In this document: one piece after another, positions 8,664-17,706 of the stretch
Layout of the letters: the number at the start of each line of letters is the position of its first letter
Numbering within the stretch: the first letter of the stretch is position 1
Origin: Gemmata massiliana
Lineage (GTDB): Bacteria; Planctomycetota; Planctomycetia; Gemmatales; Gemmataceae
Direction of reading: 5' to 3'
DNA length: 64,000 nt
Assembly (NCBI RefSeq): GCF_901538265.1
Contig: NZ_LR593886.1
Location: 2,108,001 to 2,172,000 of the forward strand
Made by a program: the position numbers and the translations under genes
The notes under the pieces: generated by a model
The model's input: the letters and a program-made list of their open reading frames with translations, nothing else
What the model was told of the DNA's origin: nothing
The model's database searches: none

Positions 8664-10793
8664 GTGACACTTCTACCAGATTATCTCATAGCGGTCTTCT
8701 GGTTCGCATCGACCGTCTTTCTCGGTGTGACTGGATGGGTAATCGCCGGTCGGCTCTTCCCCGCGGCACCTGTTCTGACCAGGGCTGCGCACACCATTGT
8801 GATCGGTTGGGCGCACGTGGTGGCTGTTGGGCTAGCACTCGGAGCCGTTGGCCTGCTCCTGCCGGCCGCCCTTTTGATTGGTGTCACAGCCTCCGCGGCG
8901 TTGGCCCTCATTCTCGTCACCCGGTGGGGACCCCGACCAACGCAGACTGGCGAATGTACGATCGCCGCACCGCTGAGCCAGACATCGCCGACTCCACACC
9001 GGATGTGGCTCGCGGTATGGTCCCTCGTGTTTGCATTCTGGGCGGGTCACGCGGTAACTGGCGGCCTGCTCCGATTTCCGACTGACTGGGACACTCTTAT
9101 GTACCACTTGCCTTTTGTGGATTACTGGCTGCAGGCCCATAGCCTGTACACGCCCGATGTTTTGCGCTGTGATCCGGGAAACAACGAACTGATTGCTCTC
9201 TGGCTGGTAGCCCCGTTCTCGGGCGACTTCTTGTACGCCCTGACCAACCTACCTGCTGCCATACTGTTGGCGTGCGCTTCTGTCGAACTCGGTAGCCAGT
9301 TCGGTCTTTCGGGCAGTTGGCGCAATCTCGCTGCGCTCGCGATAGTCTCGAATTATGTAATATTAAATCAATTAAATAATCTTGAGAACGATGTGGCCGT
9401 AGCTGCACTCTTTTTAGCGTGCTTGGCAAACGGGTTGCAGTATGCCGATTGTCGCCGCCCCGCCGCCCTGATTCTCGCGGTCGTTTGTTTGGGCTTGCTC
9501 GCCGGTGTCAAGTACTATGCCCTTGGGTACGCCGCCGTCGCTGTGGCGACCATAGCACCCCTGATCGCACTGCGGATGGGGTTCGGGGCGCTGGTCAGGG
9601 CCACGGTTGTGGGGGTGATCGGTTGCGCGGCGTTCGGGGGATACTGGTACGCAAGGAACTGGATCGCGGGCGGAAGCCCCTTTTATCCCCTCTGGGCTCG
9701 TGTCGAGAGCGATCTGGGGGCTTCCCAGGATATCTGGCGGTCGACGTTCCTTGGCAATGGTCGGCCAGAACTCTTCGACCTGGCGGTCGAGGCGGTTTGG
9801 GGAGTGACCGGTCCGTGCCACCTGGTCGCGTTACTCGGCCTTCCCGTGGTCGTCTCCTGGCTGTTCGTAAGCGGTGTTCGCCGCTCTCGGTGGACCGACT
9901 CGCGCGGTGAGGGCACGGCTCGGTTGGCCGCGCTGGCGGCTCTGGTAGGAGCCGGTCTCATTCTACTCATCACCCCGTTCGCTGTTGAGGACGTACCCGG
10001 CACGCTGAACCAAATGCATTGGAAATATTGTCCAGTTCGCTACGGTCTTTGCTTCCTCAGTTTGGCTGTGATCGGTCTGTCGGCCGTACTCGATGATCTC
10101 TCGCGCTGGGCGCGCCGGATCGTCGCAGCGATTGCGCGTTTGCTCCTGAGTCGGCCGGCAGGAGGTGTCTTGGGGGCGTTAGCTGGAGCGAGCATTCCCG
10201 TATTGTTTGCGGTGGGAATCGTGAATCAACTGGTGGGTGTGCGCAAAGAACAGCTGCCGGTCGAGGTGCTCGATTCCTTGTTAATCGCTTCCAACGTGGT
10301 ACTCGTTGTTGGTCTCCTGCGACTGCTGACCGTGGCGTCCTTCCGGCCCCGGTGGGCCGCCCTGCTCGCGATCAGCGTTCTGGTGCTCGGCTGCTCCGCG
10401 ACGGTGGAGTGGCTGTCCGAGCGGTGGCACCACGAGTACGCGCGGTTCTACGAGCCGCGTCTGAGAATCGAGGTACTCCAGCGCTGGGCCCGCACCGAGC
10501 CACCAGGCACCGTGGTGTGCGTACTCGACCTGCGAGTGTATCCGTTCTTCGGGTCGGCGCGCCAATTCCGTGTCTGTCAGACACACGGTACGCCCGACGA
10601 CTTCCGGTGGCGCCAGTACCTCCGAGAGCGGAACGTCCGTCTGGTCGTGATCTCAGAGGAAAGAATCCAAGCCGGGTGGGGTTGGAAAATCGCGCGGGCG
10701 TGGTGCGACGAGCACGGAGATATGTTCGAACCGGTGTGGGAATCCGTGCCGTACATAGTCTACCGGGTGAAGCCGGACACACTGCCGCGCTGA
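8664..10793 (+). CDS. Polytopic membrane glycosyltransferase-like protein (GT-C type)
   Basis: About 709 residues from the GTG at 8664, which follows GAGGA and starts directly before the first membrane segment; in-frame sequence upstream of it looks non-coding. Around twelve hydrophobic segments span residues 5-640 (for example FWFASTVFLGVTGWVIAG and LILLITPFAV). The first external loop has FPTDWDTLMYHLPFVDYW, with the acidic/His loop position seen in GT-C (PMT/ArnT, GT39-like) enzymes that use polyprenol-linked sugars. A soluble C-terminal tail of about 110 residues ends VKPDTLPR. The specific substrate is unknown. It stands alone on the plus strand between the DUF1573 gene and the broken MauE-like gene. 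Confidence 0.75.
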   Translation: MTLLPDYLIAVFWFASTVFLGVTGWVIAGRLFPAAPVLTRAAHTIVIGWAHVVAVGLALGAVGLLLPAALLIGVTASAALALILVTRWGPRPTQTGECTIAAPLSQTSPTPHRMWLAVWSLVFAFWAGHAVTGGLLRFPTDWDTLMYHLPFVDYWLQAHSLYTPDVLRCDPGNNELIALWLVAPFSGDFLYALTNLPAAILLACASVELGSQFGLSGSWRNLAALAIVSNYVILNQLNNLENDVAVAALFLACLANGLQYADCRRPAALILAVVCLGLLAGVKYYALGYAAVAVATIAPLIALRMGFGALVRATVVGVIGCAAFGGYWYARNWIAGGSPFYPLWARVESDLGASQDIWRSTFLGNGRPELFDLAVEAVWGVTGPCHLVALLGLPVVVSWLFVSGVRRSRWTDSRGEGTARLAALAALVGAGLILLITPFAVEDVPGTLNQMHWKYCPVRYGLCFLSLAVIGLSAVLDDLSRWARRIVAAIARLLLSRPAGGVLGALAGASIPVLFAVGIVNQLVGVRKEQLPVEVLDSLLIASNVVLVVGLLRLLTVASFRPRWAALLAISVLVLGCSATVEWLSERWHHEYARFYEPRLRIEVLQRWARTEPPGTVVCVLDLRVYPFFGSARQFRVCQTHGTPDDFRWRQYLRERNVRLVVISEERIQAGWGWKIARAWCDEHGDMFEPVWESVPYIVYRVKPDTLPR

Positions 10794-11044
10794 GAAGGTG
10801 CCGTGCACTGGAGCGAGAGCCATTACAGTTTCAAACTGGAGCCGGAGTCGCTCCGAATTACTCTGCCAAATCCCACTTTTTTGGAAAATAATTATTGACT
10901 TTAGGCGTTCGCACTTTATTTTCGGTGAATCATTGGCAAATGAAAGTTTGCCTGATCGGATCGAATATGATATGCAAATTGCCACTCAAATAACATGTTG
11001 GTACGTTTGAACTTTGGGCCACGGCGGCGCGTAAGCGTCTGAAA

Positions 11045-12005
11045 TTGCCCATATTCTGTGCGGGAGGGGTAACAATCGACGGCGACAAGAAACCATCTGC
11101 CTCCTCCACCCCACTCTTGGTGTTCGTGAGATGGGGCCTTGTGGCGTTCACGTTGGGGTCGATTTTGCTCTTATCGGCGACCACGAAGGGTCACGCGCTG
11201 GTCACGCAACCGATTCCGCCCAACCCCAGCCTTTTTGAGTCCCGGGCGTTTCGGTTGGCGCTGATCGAGGTCGAACTGGCGCTCGGGTTCTGGTTGTTTT
11301 CGGGGTATCGGGCGCGATCTCGCGCGCCGCATTGCACTGGCTCTGTTCAGCGCATTTTTCACCGTCGCCCTTTTCAAGATTGTCGCACACGAGGAGTTCT
11401 GCGGCTGTTTTGGGGCGGCGCTAAGAATTTCCCCCCAAACCGTGTTGGTCGTGGACGCACTCGCACTTTTCTCTCTGCTCGTGTGGCGACCGATTATTCC
11501 TGCTCCCACGGCGGGCCGGGGTTTCCCTGCGTGGCATGTGGCCGCTCTACTCCTTTTTGTCACCGCGAGTACTGCGGCGGTGAGTTCTGTGGTGATCGCT
11601 GCGGAGCGGTTCCGCAATGGATCAGTTGGACCTGGGGGGGGAGTTGGCGTGATCGGCAGTGACGACGTGGTGCTGCTTGAGCTGCAGAAATGGGTGGGGA
11701 ACCGTCTGCCCATTCTGGATTACATCGATATCGGCGACGAGTTGGCGTGGGGCGAATGGACCATCATTCTGTACCGTCACGACTGCACGAAGTGCCAGAC
11801 GGAGTTAGGCCGTTACCAAGAGGGCGCGCGGACGAACGCCGACCAACGGATCGCGTTTGTGGAGATTCCGCCCTACGGCCCGCGACCTCCGGGTTCCGAC
11901 TCCCCGGATCCGCTCCGGCGGTGGGGGAGTTTGAAGAACGTCAAGAATTGGTTCGTGACAACCCCGGCGATCGTGAACGTCAAGGACGGAGTTGTTAAGG
12001 AGTAG
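11045..12005 (+). pseudogene. MauE/DoxX-like membrane protein fused to a thioredoxin-like domain, frameshifted
   Basis: The first frame gives membrane segments (VRWGLVAFTLGSILLLSATT) and ends in LALGFWLFSG. A frame change near 11300-11320 is needed to continue with LALFSAFFTVALFKIV and the conserved EEFCGCFGA motif, typical of the planctomycete MauE/DoxX redox-associated family. Two more segments follow (VDALALFSLLVWRP, HVAALLLFVTASTAAVSSVV), then a soluble C-terminus with IILYRHDCTKC, a thioredoxin-like CxxC site. The family is thought to transfer reducing equivalents across the membrane. The ribosome binding site GGGAGGGG at about 11060 precedes ATC instead of ATG, so the original start may also be lost; a TTG at 11045 and internal GTGs are alternatives. 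Confidence 0.75.
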
Positions 12006-12084
12006 TCAAATCGCTCACGGATCTCGCTCGGATTGACTTGGGTTTGACCTCTAACCATTTAATGGAGTTAAGAGAATAAGGACC

Positions 12085-12324
12085 GTGAACTCGGTTTACC
12101 TGCTCTTCGCCACATTCACTCTCGCTGTTCTGCCTGGGACGATGGCCGTGATTGTTGATGCCGACGCGCCGAAGGGTCCGGTGGCTCAGCGGATTGCGAT
12201 GCTGAGGGTGATCCGCAGTTCGAATTCGGTAGTTCCAGCCAGCCTATGTTCGTCGGCCGGCCCAGCCCTAGGGAGCTTGGGGTTCGAGGCGCGGATGCGG
12301 TCGAGGCGGTATCGCTCCGGTTGA
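12085..12324 (+). pseudogene. Truncated secreted protein, N-terminal fragment
   Basis: Starts at a GTG with AAGGA upstream, 80 bp after the MauE-like gene. It reads MNSVYLLFATFTLAVLPGTM, a signal peptide, followed by DADAPKGPVAQRI. After about 12190 the frame no longer looks like protein and runs antisense through the gene at 12186-12476, so a recombination junction near 12190 probably cut the gene. The family cannot be identified from the few residues left. Confidence 0.45.
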
Positions 12325-12476
12325 AGAGCGACCCGCAGGGCGGCGAGTTCCCGCACGACGGTCAGGCTCACGTTGAAATCGGGCGTGTTGAGCCAGAGCG
12401 ACTCGGACCAGCCGGCGTGTGAAACCGTGTCGCGAAACTGGAAGGTGCCTTTGTAAGGCGGGCCGGGAAGAGTCAT
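12186..12476 (-). CDS. Hypothetical protein, phage-like small gene
   Basis: 96 residues from the ATG at 12476, with GAGGA four bases upstream. It begins MTLPGPPYKGTFQFRDTV and contains SESLWLNTPDFNVSLTVVRE and ASNPKLPRAGPADEHRLAG. No domain is recognised. It lies 59 bp downstream of another minus-strand small gene (12536-12772) and the two look like a pair from a mobile element. The 3' end overlaps the antisense remnant at 12085-12324 and may have been generated by the junction near 12190. Confidence 0.5.
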   Translation of the reverse strand: MTLPGPPYKGTFQFRDTVSHAGWSESLWLNTPDFNVSLTVVRELAALRVALQPERYRLDRIRASNPKLPRAGPADEHRLAGTTEFELRITLSIAIR

Positions 12477-12535
12477 AGCATCCTCAGTGCGTGTCGTCCT
12501 CGTCGCGAAGCCGCCGGTCATTGTCGCGTGGCCGG

Positions 12536-12772
12536 TCAGAGCGGCATCTCCTTCTCCAGCGCAGCGAGTTCGTCCGGCGAGAAGAGGTTGTACTCGCCGA
12601 GGGCGTGGCTCACTTGCGCGGCGGTCGGCCGGTTCAGCCCGATCTCGGCCGCCGTTTCGCGAAGCACGTCCGCGATGTGCGGCAGACACTCCTTCGGGCG
12701 CTTGGGCGGGCGGTGGCCGACGTACTCCAGCGGCCCGGTGACAGGTATCGCCGGTGAGACCTGGAACGCCAT
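12536..12772 (-). CDS. Hypothetical protein, phage-like small gene
   Basis: 78 residues counted from the ATG at 12772 (MAFQVSPAIPVTGPLEYVG); an in-frame start at 12814 adds 14 residues. A likely helical C-terminal half reads HIADVLRETAAEIGLN and QVSHALGEYNLFSPDELAAL. The FSPDELAALEKEMP ending resembles short C-terminal tails of phage-type proteins, but no family is recognised. It is probably cotranscribed with 12186-12476. Confidence 0.45.
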   Translation of the reverse strand: MAFQVSPAIPVTGPLEYVGHRPPKRPKECLPHIADVLRETAAEIGLNRPTAAQVSHALGEYNLFSPDELAALEKEMPL

Positions 12773-12934
12773 AGACAACGCGCTCAGAAAGGGGCGGCGA
12801 GGACTGCCCGGCAACTCGTCAGTGGCGCAAGTGGTGCGGGAGTGCCGGGGTGGGTGATGTCAATTCTCACGCTTCCGCCGGCGGAAAATCACCTCGGTCA
12901 CCCCAACGTAGTTTGATCCTCGTCAGCGCCGTGG

Positions 12935-13158
12935 TTAGCCCTGCCCCGGGCAGTCACTCATACGCCACAGCCGCTGCCCCCGGCGTCCCCAGGTGTAGCC
13001 CAAGTCCCGGTCGCGGTGGACATGCACCTCGTCCACGTAGATCAGGATAACCTCGCCGGCGCACACGCCAGCGAACAGCGTGAGCAACAGTTGGACGTGG
13101 GCCGCCCGCTTCTCCGGCCGGGCCTTGCCCAGCAACTTCTCCACCTTCTTCCACGTCA
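12935..13158 (-). pseudogene. IS630-family transposase fragment, interrupted by ISAs1 copy 2
   Basis: The frame reads LTWKKVEKLLGKARPEKRAA, then GEVILIYVDEVHVHRDRDLG and YTWGRRGQRLW. This is the central part of an IS630 DDE domain (the D-E-x-H-x-H stretch is typical). Removing the ISAs1 element and one target copy joins this to 14385-14440 (complement), which supplies ASRNCIRRVLRQAR, in the same frame. Both ends of the transposase are missing: the helix-turn-helix side at the junction with the glycosyltransferase and the C-terminal side at SDCPGQG. Confidence 0.75.
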
Positions 13159-13168
13159 GCCTCGCCTG

Positions 13169-14374
13169 CAGGGTTGGCGCACTATGAACCCGTGACGGCA
13201 GCCGCATTTACGTCTATATCGGGGTTGTTATGGAGGAACCCCGATGAGTATTCCGCTGCTGGCGGTGTTTGCGGATGTGCCAGACCCGCGCCGCGAAACG
13301 AAGAACAAGTTGCATGAGCTGGTGGATATCCTCACGTTGGCCACGTGTGCGGTGATCGCCGGGGCCGACGGGTGGGACCAGGTGGCCGCGTTCGGTCGGG
13401 CCAAGCAAACGTTGTTCGCCCCGTACCTGCGGTTGCCCCACGGGGTTCCGAGCCCGGACACGTTCGAGCGCGTGTTCGCCAAGCTGGACCCGGACGCGTT
13501 CGCGGACCGGTTCGGGCGCTGGATGGCAGCCGCATGCGAGAGTACCGGCCTGGTGCACGTGGCGATCGATGGTAAGAGCGCCCGGCGGTCCACCAAGAAC
13601 ACGTTCACCGGGTGCTTGCATCTGGTCGAGGCGTGGGCCGTGGAGAACCGGTTGATCCTGGGCCAGCGGTCCGTGCCCGAGGGCGGACACGAGATCACCA
13701 CGGCCCCAGATCTGTTGGGCGCCCTGGATCTGACGGGCGCGGTGGTGACCGTCGACGCGGCCTTTTGCCAGAAGGAGTTGGTGTCCCAGATCCGCACCCA
13801 GGGCGGGCATTACGTGGTGTGCGTGAAGGGGAACCAGAAGGGGTTGCGCGGCGCGGTGGCGGAGGTGTTCGCGCGGGCCGGGGAGGACGCGTTCGCCGGG
13901 TGTGACATGGGGTCCGCGGTCGAGGACGGGCACGGGCGCGAGGAAGAGCGGTACGTGACGGTGGTTGAAGATCCGGAAGGGCTACCGAGCGGGTGGGCCG
14001 ATGTTGGGGCCGTGGCCCTGGTGTGCCGGGAGCGGGTGGTGAACGGGAAGCCGAATGAGAGCACCGCCCATTACTACCTCACCAGCTTGCGGATCGGGGC
14101 GGTCGAGCTGGCGGGGTACATCCGCAACCATTGGGGCATTGAGAACGGGCTCCATTGGTGTCTGGACATCGCGTTCCGGGAAGACGACAGCCGGGCTCGG
14201 GCCGGACACGCCGGGGCCAACCTGGGCATGATTCGCCGGGTTGCCCTGTCCCTGCTCCAGCGGGCGGACACCAAGGGCAGCATTCGTACTCGACGCATGA
14301 AGGCCGCCTGGGACGATCAATACCTGCTCAAAGTGCTTAAGATTCTGACGACTAAATGAAGTGCGCCGGCCCTG
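13169..14374 (+). mobile_element. ISAs1-family insertion sequence, copy 2
   Basis: 1206 bp, apparently identical in sequence to the copy at 254-1459 but in the opposite orientation. Termini CAGGGTTGGCGCACT (13169) and the complement of CAGGGCCGGCGCACT (ending 14374). Perfect 10-bp target duplication GCCTCGCCTG at 13159-13168 and 14375-14384. The target is an older IS630 transposase fragment, so this is a nested insertion. Confidence 0.95.
13244..14359 (+). CDS. ISAs1-family transposase (copy 2)
   Basis: 371 residues, identical at protein level to the transposase at 269-1384, with the same ATG preceded by GGAGG. DDE motifs as in copy 1 (AIDGKSARRS, TVDAAFCQK, NHWGIENGLHW). The intact frame and perfect target duplications of both copies suggest that the element is still mobile in this genome. 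Confidence 0.96.
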   Translation: MSIPLLAVFADVPDPRRETKNKLHELVDILTLATCAVIAGADGWDQVAAFGRAKQTLFAPYLRLPHGVPSPDTFERVFAKLDPDAFADRFGRWMAAACESTGLVHVAIDGKSARRSTKNTFTGCLHLVEAWAVENRLILGQRSVPEGGHEITTAPDLLGALDLTGAVVTVDAAFCQKELVSQIRTQGGHYVVCVKGNQKGLRGAVAEVFARAGEDAFAGCDMGSAVEDGHGREEERYVTVVEDPEGLPSGWADVGAVALVCRERVVNGKPNESTAHYYLTSLRIGAVELAGYIRNHWGIENGLHWCLDIAFREDDSRARAGHAGANLGMIRRVALSLLQRADTKGSIRTRRMKAAWDDQYLLKVLKILTTK

Positions 14375-14439
14375 GCCTCGCCTGTCGCAACACGCGGCGG
14401 ATGCAGTTCCGTGAGGCGACGCGGCTGAGGATCCGGACT

Positions 14440-16490
14440 GGACGGGCTCGTCGGGGTCCCCGGGCCCGCGCGCGTGGCCGTGGTCCACAACCCCGAGAAC
14501 CGCGGGTACCCGGCCGGGGTCAACCAGGGGCTCGGGCCGCGCGCGGCGCGTTCCTGGTGCTCCTCAACAACGACGTCGTCGTGACCCCCGGGTGGCTCGA
14601 CCGGCTGGTCCGGTGCGCGACCGCCGGGCCGCGCCCGGGCCTGGCCGGCGCGGTCACCAACTACGCCCCGCCCCCAGTGCGTCGAATCCGGGTACACCGA
14701 CCTGACCGAGCTCGACGCGTTCGCCGCGGCCCGGGCGACCGCGTTCGCGGGCCGGACCCTGGAGGTTCCGCGCCTGACCGGGTTCTGCCTGCTCGTGCCG
14801 CGCCCCGTGTTCGAGCACGTCGGACGCCTCGACGAGGGGTTCGGGCTCGGGTTCTTCGACGACGACGACCTGTGCCTGCGCGCGCGCCGGGCCGGGTTCC
14901 CGCTGGGCGTGGCCCTGGACTGCTACGTGCACCACTTCGGGAGCACCACGTTCCGCGGCCTCGGGGTCGACACCGGGAAACAACTGGCCGAGAACCTGGC
15001 CCGGTACCGGGCCAAGTGGGGCGCCGACGAGGCCGGCAAGTACGGCGCGCCGGCCGCACCGTCGAACGCCCCCCGTGGTCCCGGCGGTGACGGGCCGGAA
15101 GCCCCGGGTCTCGCTCACCATGATCGTCAAGAACGAGGAGCACCACCTCGGGGCGTGTTTGGAGAGCGTCCGGGACCTCGTGGACGAGGCCATGGTGATC
15201 GACACCGGGTCGACCGACCGGACTGCCGAGATCGCCCGGTCGTTCGAGTGCATGGTCGGCGCGTTCCCGTGGGTCGACCACTTCGCCGCGGCCCGGAACG
15301 CGGCCCTCGAGGCCGCCACCGGGGACTACGCGCTCTGGATGGACGCCGCCGACCGACTCGATGCGGAGAACCGGGACAAGCTCAGGGCCCTGCTCGCGGG
15401 CCTGTCGGGCGCGAACGAGGCGTTCGTCATGAAGTGCCTGTGCGTCGCGGACCGGCCCGGAGCCGGGGCCACCGCCGTGGACCACGTGCGCCTGTTCCGA
15501 CTCCACCCGGCGCACCGGTGGACGTACCGGGCCCACGAGCAGATCCTCCCGGCCCTGCGCGCCCCCGGGGCCGAGGTGAAATGGTCCGAGATGTGCGGGG
15601 TCCCCGTCGGGTACGTGGCCCCCGCGGGCCGGCGCCGCAAGCTGGACCGGGACCTGCGCCTGCTCAAGCTCGACGCGGCCGAGAAGCCCGGAACCCGTTC
15701 ACCCTGTTCAACCTGGGGAGCATCTACCACGAGACCGGGGACGTTGCCGCGGCCGCGGCCGCGCTCGAGCAGAGCCTGGCCGGGTCGCACGTGAATGGCT
15801 CGATCGTGCGCAAGACGTACGCGCGGCTCGCGCGGTGCCAGCACCGGGGCGGGGACCCGAAGAAGGCCGGGGCCGCGGGCCTGGCGCGCGAGACCGGGGG
15901 ACCCGCGGGCCGCCGAGGGCCTGTACCGGAAGCTCATCGACGGGACCGAGGCCCCGCACTTCGCGAGCGTGGACACGGGGCTCCGCGCGGTCAAGGGGCG
16001 CCGCAACCTGGCGGTCCTGCTGCTGGAACAGGACCGGTTCTCGGAGGCCGAGGGGCTGTGGCGCGCGGCCCTGGTCCACGACCCGCACTTCCTGCCCGCG
16101 CAAGTGGGGCTCGGCGAGGTGTGCGTCAAGGCCGGGAACGAGGCGGGCCTGGCGCGCCAGCTCGCGGCCCTCGAGGACGCCGGTGAGGGCGGGGCGGCCG
16201 AGGCCGCGGTCCTGTCCGCGCGGTGGAAGGGCGCGCGCGGGGACCACCCGGGCGCGATCGCCACCTTGGAGGAGGCCGTCGCCCGGCTCCCGAACGCGCT
16301 GGGACCGCGGATGGCCATGTCCCACGCCCGGATCGCGGCCGACGCGGCGCCCGAGGCCCGAGAGGCCGCGTTCCGCGGGATCCTGGAACTGGACCCGACC
16401 AACGAACAGGCCAAGCGCAACCTCGAGGTTCTGTACCGCAAGACCGGGCGCTGGGTCGAGGGCGTCCTCGACGGGACCGCGCGCGCGTGA
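14440..16490 (+). pseudogene. Two-domain GT2 glycosyltransferase with TPR tail, many frameshifts
   Basis: Parts of one large protein appear in order but in alternating frames. First GT2 domain: VVHNPENRGYPAGVNQGL, FLVLLNNDVVVTPGWLDRLV, then LTGFCLLVPRPVFEHVG and FFDDDDLCLRARRAG. Second GT2 domain of the WaaE/TPR-linked type: VSLTMIVKNEEHHLGACLES, VIDTGSTDRTAEIARSF, HFAAARNAALEAATGDYALW. TPR repeats follow: NPFTLFNLGSIYHETGDVAA, RNLAVLLLEQDRFSEAEGLW and ILELDPTNEQAKRNLEVLYR. Shifts occur near 14540, 14675, 15075, 15690 and 15860, mostly in G/C runs. The N-terminus is cut off by the IS630/ISAs1 insertion complex. The intact form would transfer sugars, probably to surface polysaccharide or protein. 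Confidence 0.8.
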
Positions 16491-16537
16491 CGCGCGTCGA
16501 TAGGGGGTGCGCTCCCACCCGCGCGCCCCGGTACGCT

Positions 16538-16867
16538 CTAAGGGACCCATGTGCCCCACCCCCCGGCACCGCCGCCGCCGGGCACCGGGAGCTCGGGCCC
16601 GAGCAGCGTTCGCAGGAGCGCGAGGATACGGTTCAGCTGCTCGTCGGACAGGCGCGTGAGTTCGTGTCCGGTGCGCCCGCACCGGGGGCACGGCGGAGTA
16701 GTCAGCGCGCGGATCAGCGATTCCAGCTCCTCGCGTTCGGCCCGACTCAGCAACGCGAAATCGGGCTCCGCAGCGTTTGGGATCGACGGCTTGTCGATAC
16801 GCCCGCACTCCGGGCACGGGCGCTCACGGACAACGCGCTCGAGCTTGGCCACGCGATTCCGCTTCAC
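16538..16867 (-). CDS. Zinc-ribbon small protein with N-terminal RVxKLE motif
   Basis: 109 residues, start ATG at 16867 (MKRNRVAKLERVVRERPCPE). It contains two CxxC pairs, CPECGR near residue 18 and PPCPRCGRTGHELTRL near residue 58, separated by an acidic helix (AEREELESLIRAL), then a Gly/Pro-rich tail. It is a paralogue of 17204-17491 (95 aa), which has the same N-terminus, two CxxCGR knuckles and the same spacing. Probably a metal-binding DNA or protein interaction module of the phage-like module; function unknown. Last gene of the leftward module A operon, convergent with the glycosyltransferase pseudogene. Confidence 0.7.
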   Translation of the reverse strand: MKRNRVAKLERVVRERPCPECGRIDKPSIPNAAEPDFALLSRAEREELESLIRALTTPPCPRCGRTGHELTRLSDEQLNRILALLRTLLGPELPVPGGGGAGGWGTWVP

Positions 16868-16918
16868 GACCGCACCTCGTGGCAGAACTGATGCGAATGG
16901 ACACCCGAGTGCCGAGTT

Positions 16919-17158
16919 TCAGGACGGCCCAATCCGAGCGTTAAGGGTCCGCACGCGCTGGACATCCGCCCGAGTTTCGACGACGATCTCGTGGACCACC
17001 AGGATGTGATGAGCACCGCACTTCGGGCACCAGTCCGCGTCCGGCGCGGGTTGCTCGCCGCGAACGAACCGGATGAGCCCCGGTTCACAGGTGGGCGCCG
17101 TCGCTTCCAGTTTCTTCAACCGCCCCGCGATTCGCACGGCTCGATCCTCGGTCGTCAT
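16919..17158 (-). CDS. Small protein with CPKCGAHH motif
   Basis: 79 residues (MTTEDRAVRIAGRLKKLEAT). Near the middle it has DADWCPKCGAHHILVVHEIV, a Cys2His2-like knuckle, then a beta/helix ending. It is a paralogue of 17488-17685, which has DADRCHRCGGCHVLVIEEEI at the corresponding place. The pair 16919/16538 therefore repeats the pair 17488/17204, pointing to tandem duplication of a two-gene unit. Function unknown. Confidence 0.65.
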   Translation of the reverse strand: MTTEDRAVRIAGRLKKLEATAPTCEPGLIRFVRGEQPAPDADWCPKCGAHHILVVHEIVVETRADVQRVRTLNARIGPS

Positions 17159-17203
17159 CGGTGGCTTCAGGCGTCTGGTCGCGCCGGAGCCCGGATGCGC
17201 GTA

Positions 17204-17491
17204 TCAACCCGGCTTCGGACCGTCACCAACCAGGCTTTTGCGGAACAGCGACGCCACGCGGCGCTTCTGGTCGTCTGTCAGTAGCGTCGGATCATGCCCG
17301 ACTCGGCCGCAGCGGGTACACGGGAGCGTCACCCCGTACCGCAGAATCTCGCTCAGTTCCTCGCGCTCCTCGGGGCTCAAGCGCACAAACGGGTCCGCGC
17401 CGCTCGTACCCGAATGTTCGACGCGCCCGCACCCCGGGCACGGGTTCTCGCGGGCGTGGCGCTCGAGTTTGGCCACTCGGCTCCGGTTCAC
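17204..17491 (-). CDS. Zinc-ribbon small protein with N-terminal RVxKLE motif
   Basis: 95 residues from a GTG at 17491 (MNRSRVAKLERHARENPCPG). Two zinc knuckles, CPGCGRVEH and CTRCGRVGH, surround an acidic helix (SPEEREELSEILRYG). The GTG overlaps the TGA of 17488-17685 in a GTGA arrangement, so translation is probably coupled. Paralogue of 16538-16867. Confidence 0.7.
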   Translation of the reverse strand: MNRSRVAKLERHARENPCPGCGRVEHSGTSGADPFVRLSPEEREELSEILRYGVTLPCTRCGRVGHDPTLLTDDQKRRVASLFRKSLVGDGPKPG

Positions 17492-17685
17492 GATCGCACC
17501 TCCGGTCCGCTCTCAAGTGGTTCCGCGGCCTCAACGATTTCCTCTTCGATGACGAGCACGTGGCACCCGCCGCACCGATGGCACCGGTCCGCGTCACTCG
17601 GCACGTGCCCCTCGGGCGCGAGCCGGAACCGGTTCGGGTCGCACCGGGGTCCGGCGTCCTCTAACTTCTGCACCCGCGCCGACAA
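17488..17685 (-). CDS. Small protein with CHRCGGCH motif
   Basis: 65 residues, probably from a TTG at 17685 (MSARVQKLEDAGPRC); a GAGAGGGG ribosome binding site lies a little further upstream. It has the N-terminal RVxKLE motif and a CHRCGGCH knuckle followed by an acidic tail. Coupled by overlap to 17204-17491. Paralogue of 16919-17158. Confidence 0.6.
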   Translation of the reverse strand: MSARVQKLEDAGPRCDPNRFRLAPEGHVPSDADRCHRCGGCHVLVIEEEIVEAAEPLESGPEVRS

Positions 17686-17706
17686 TCGCAGAACATCCCC
17701 TCTCGT

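Noticed and set aside
13214-13933. Long open frame antisense to the ISAs1 transposase (239 codons), repeated at 695-1414
   Set aside because: It is the reverse-strand shadow of the GC-rich transposase, without a ribosome binding site or protein-like composition; the transposase itself has all DDE motifs.
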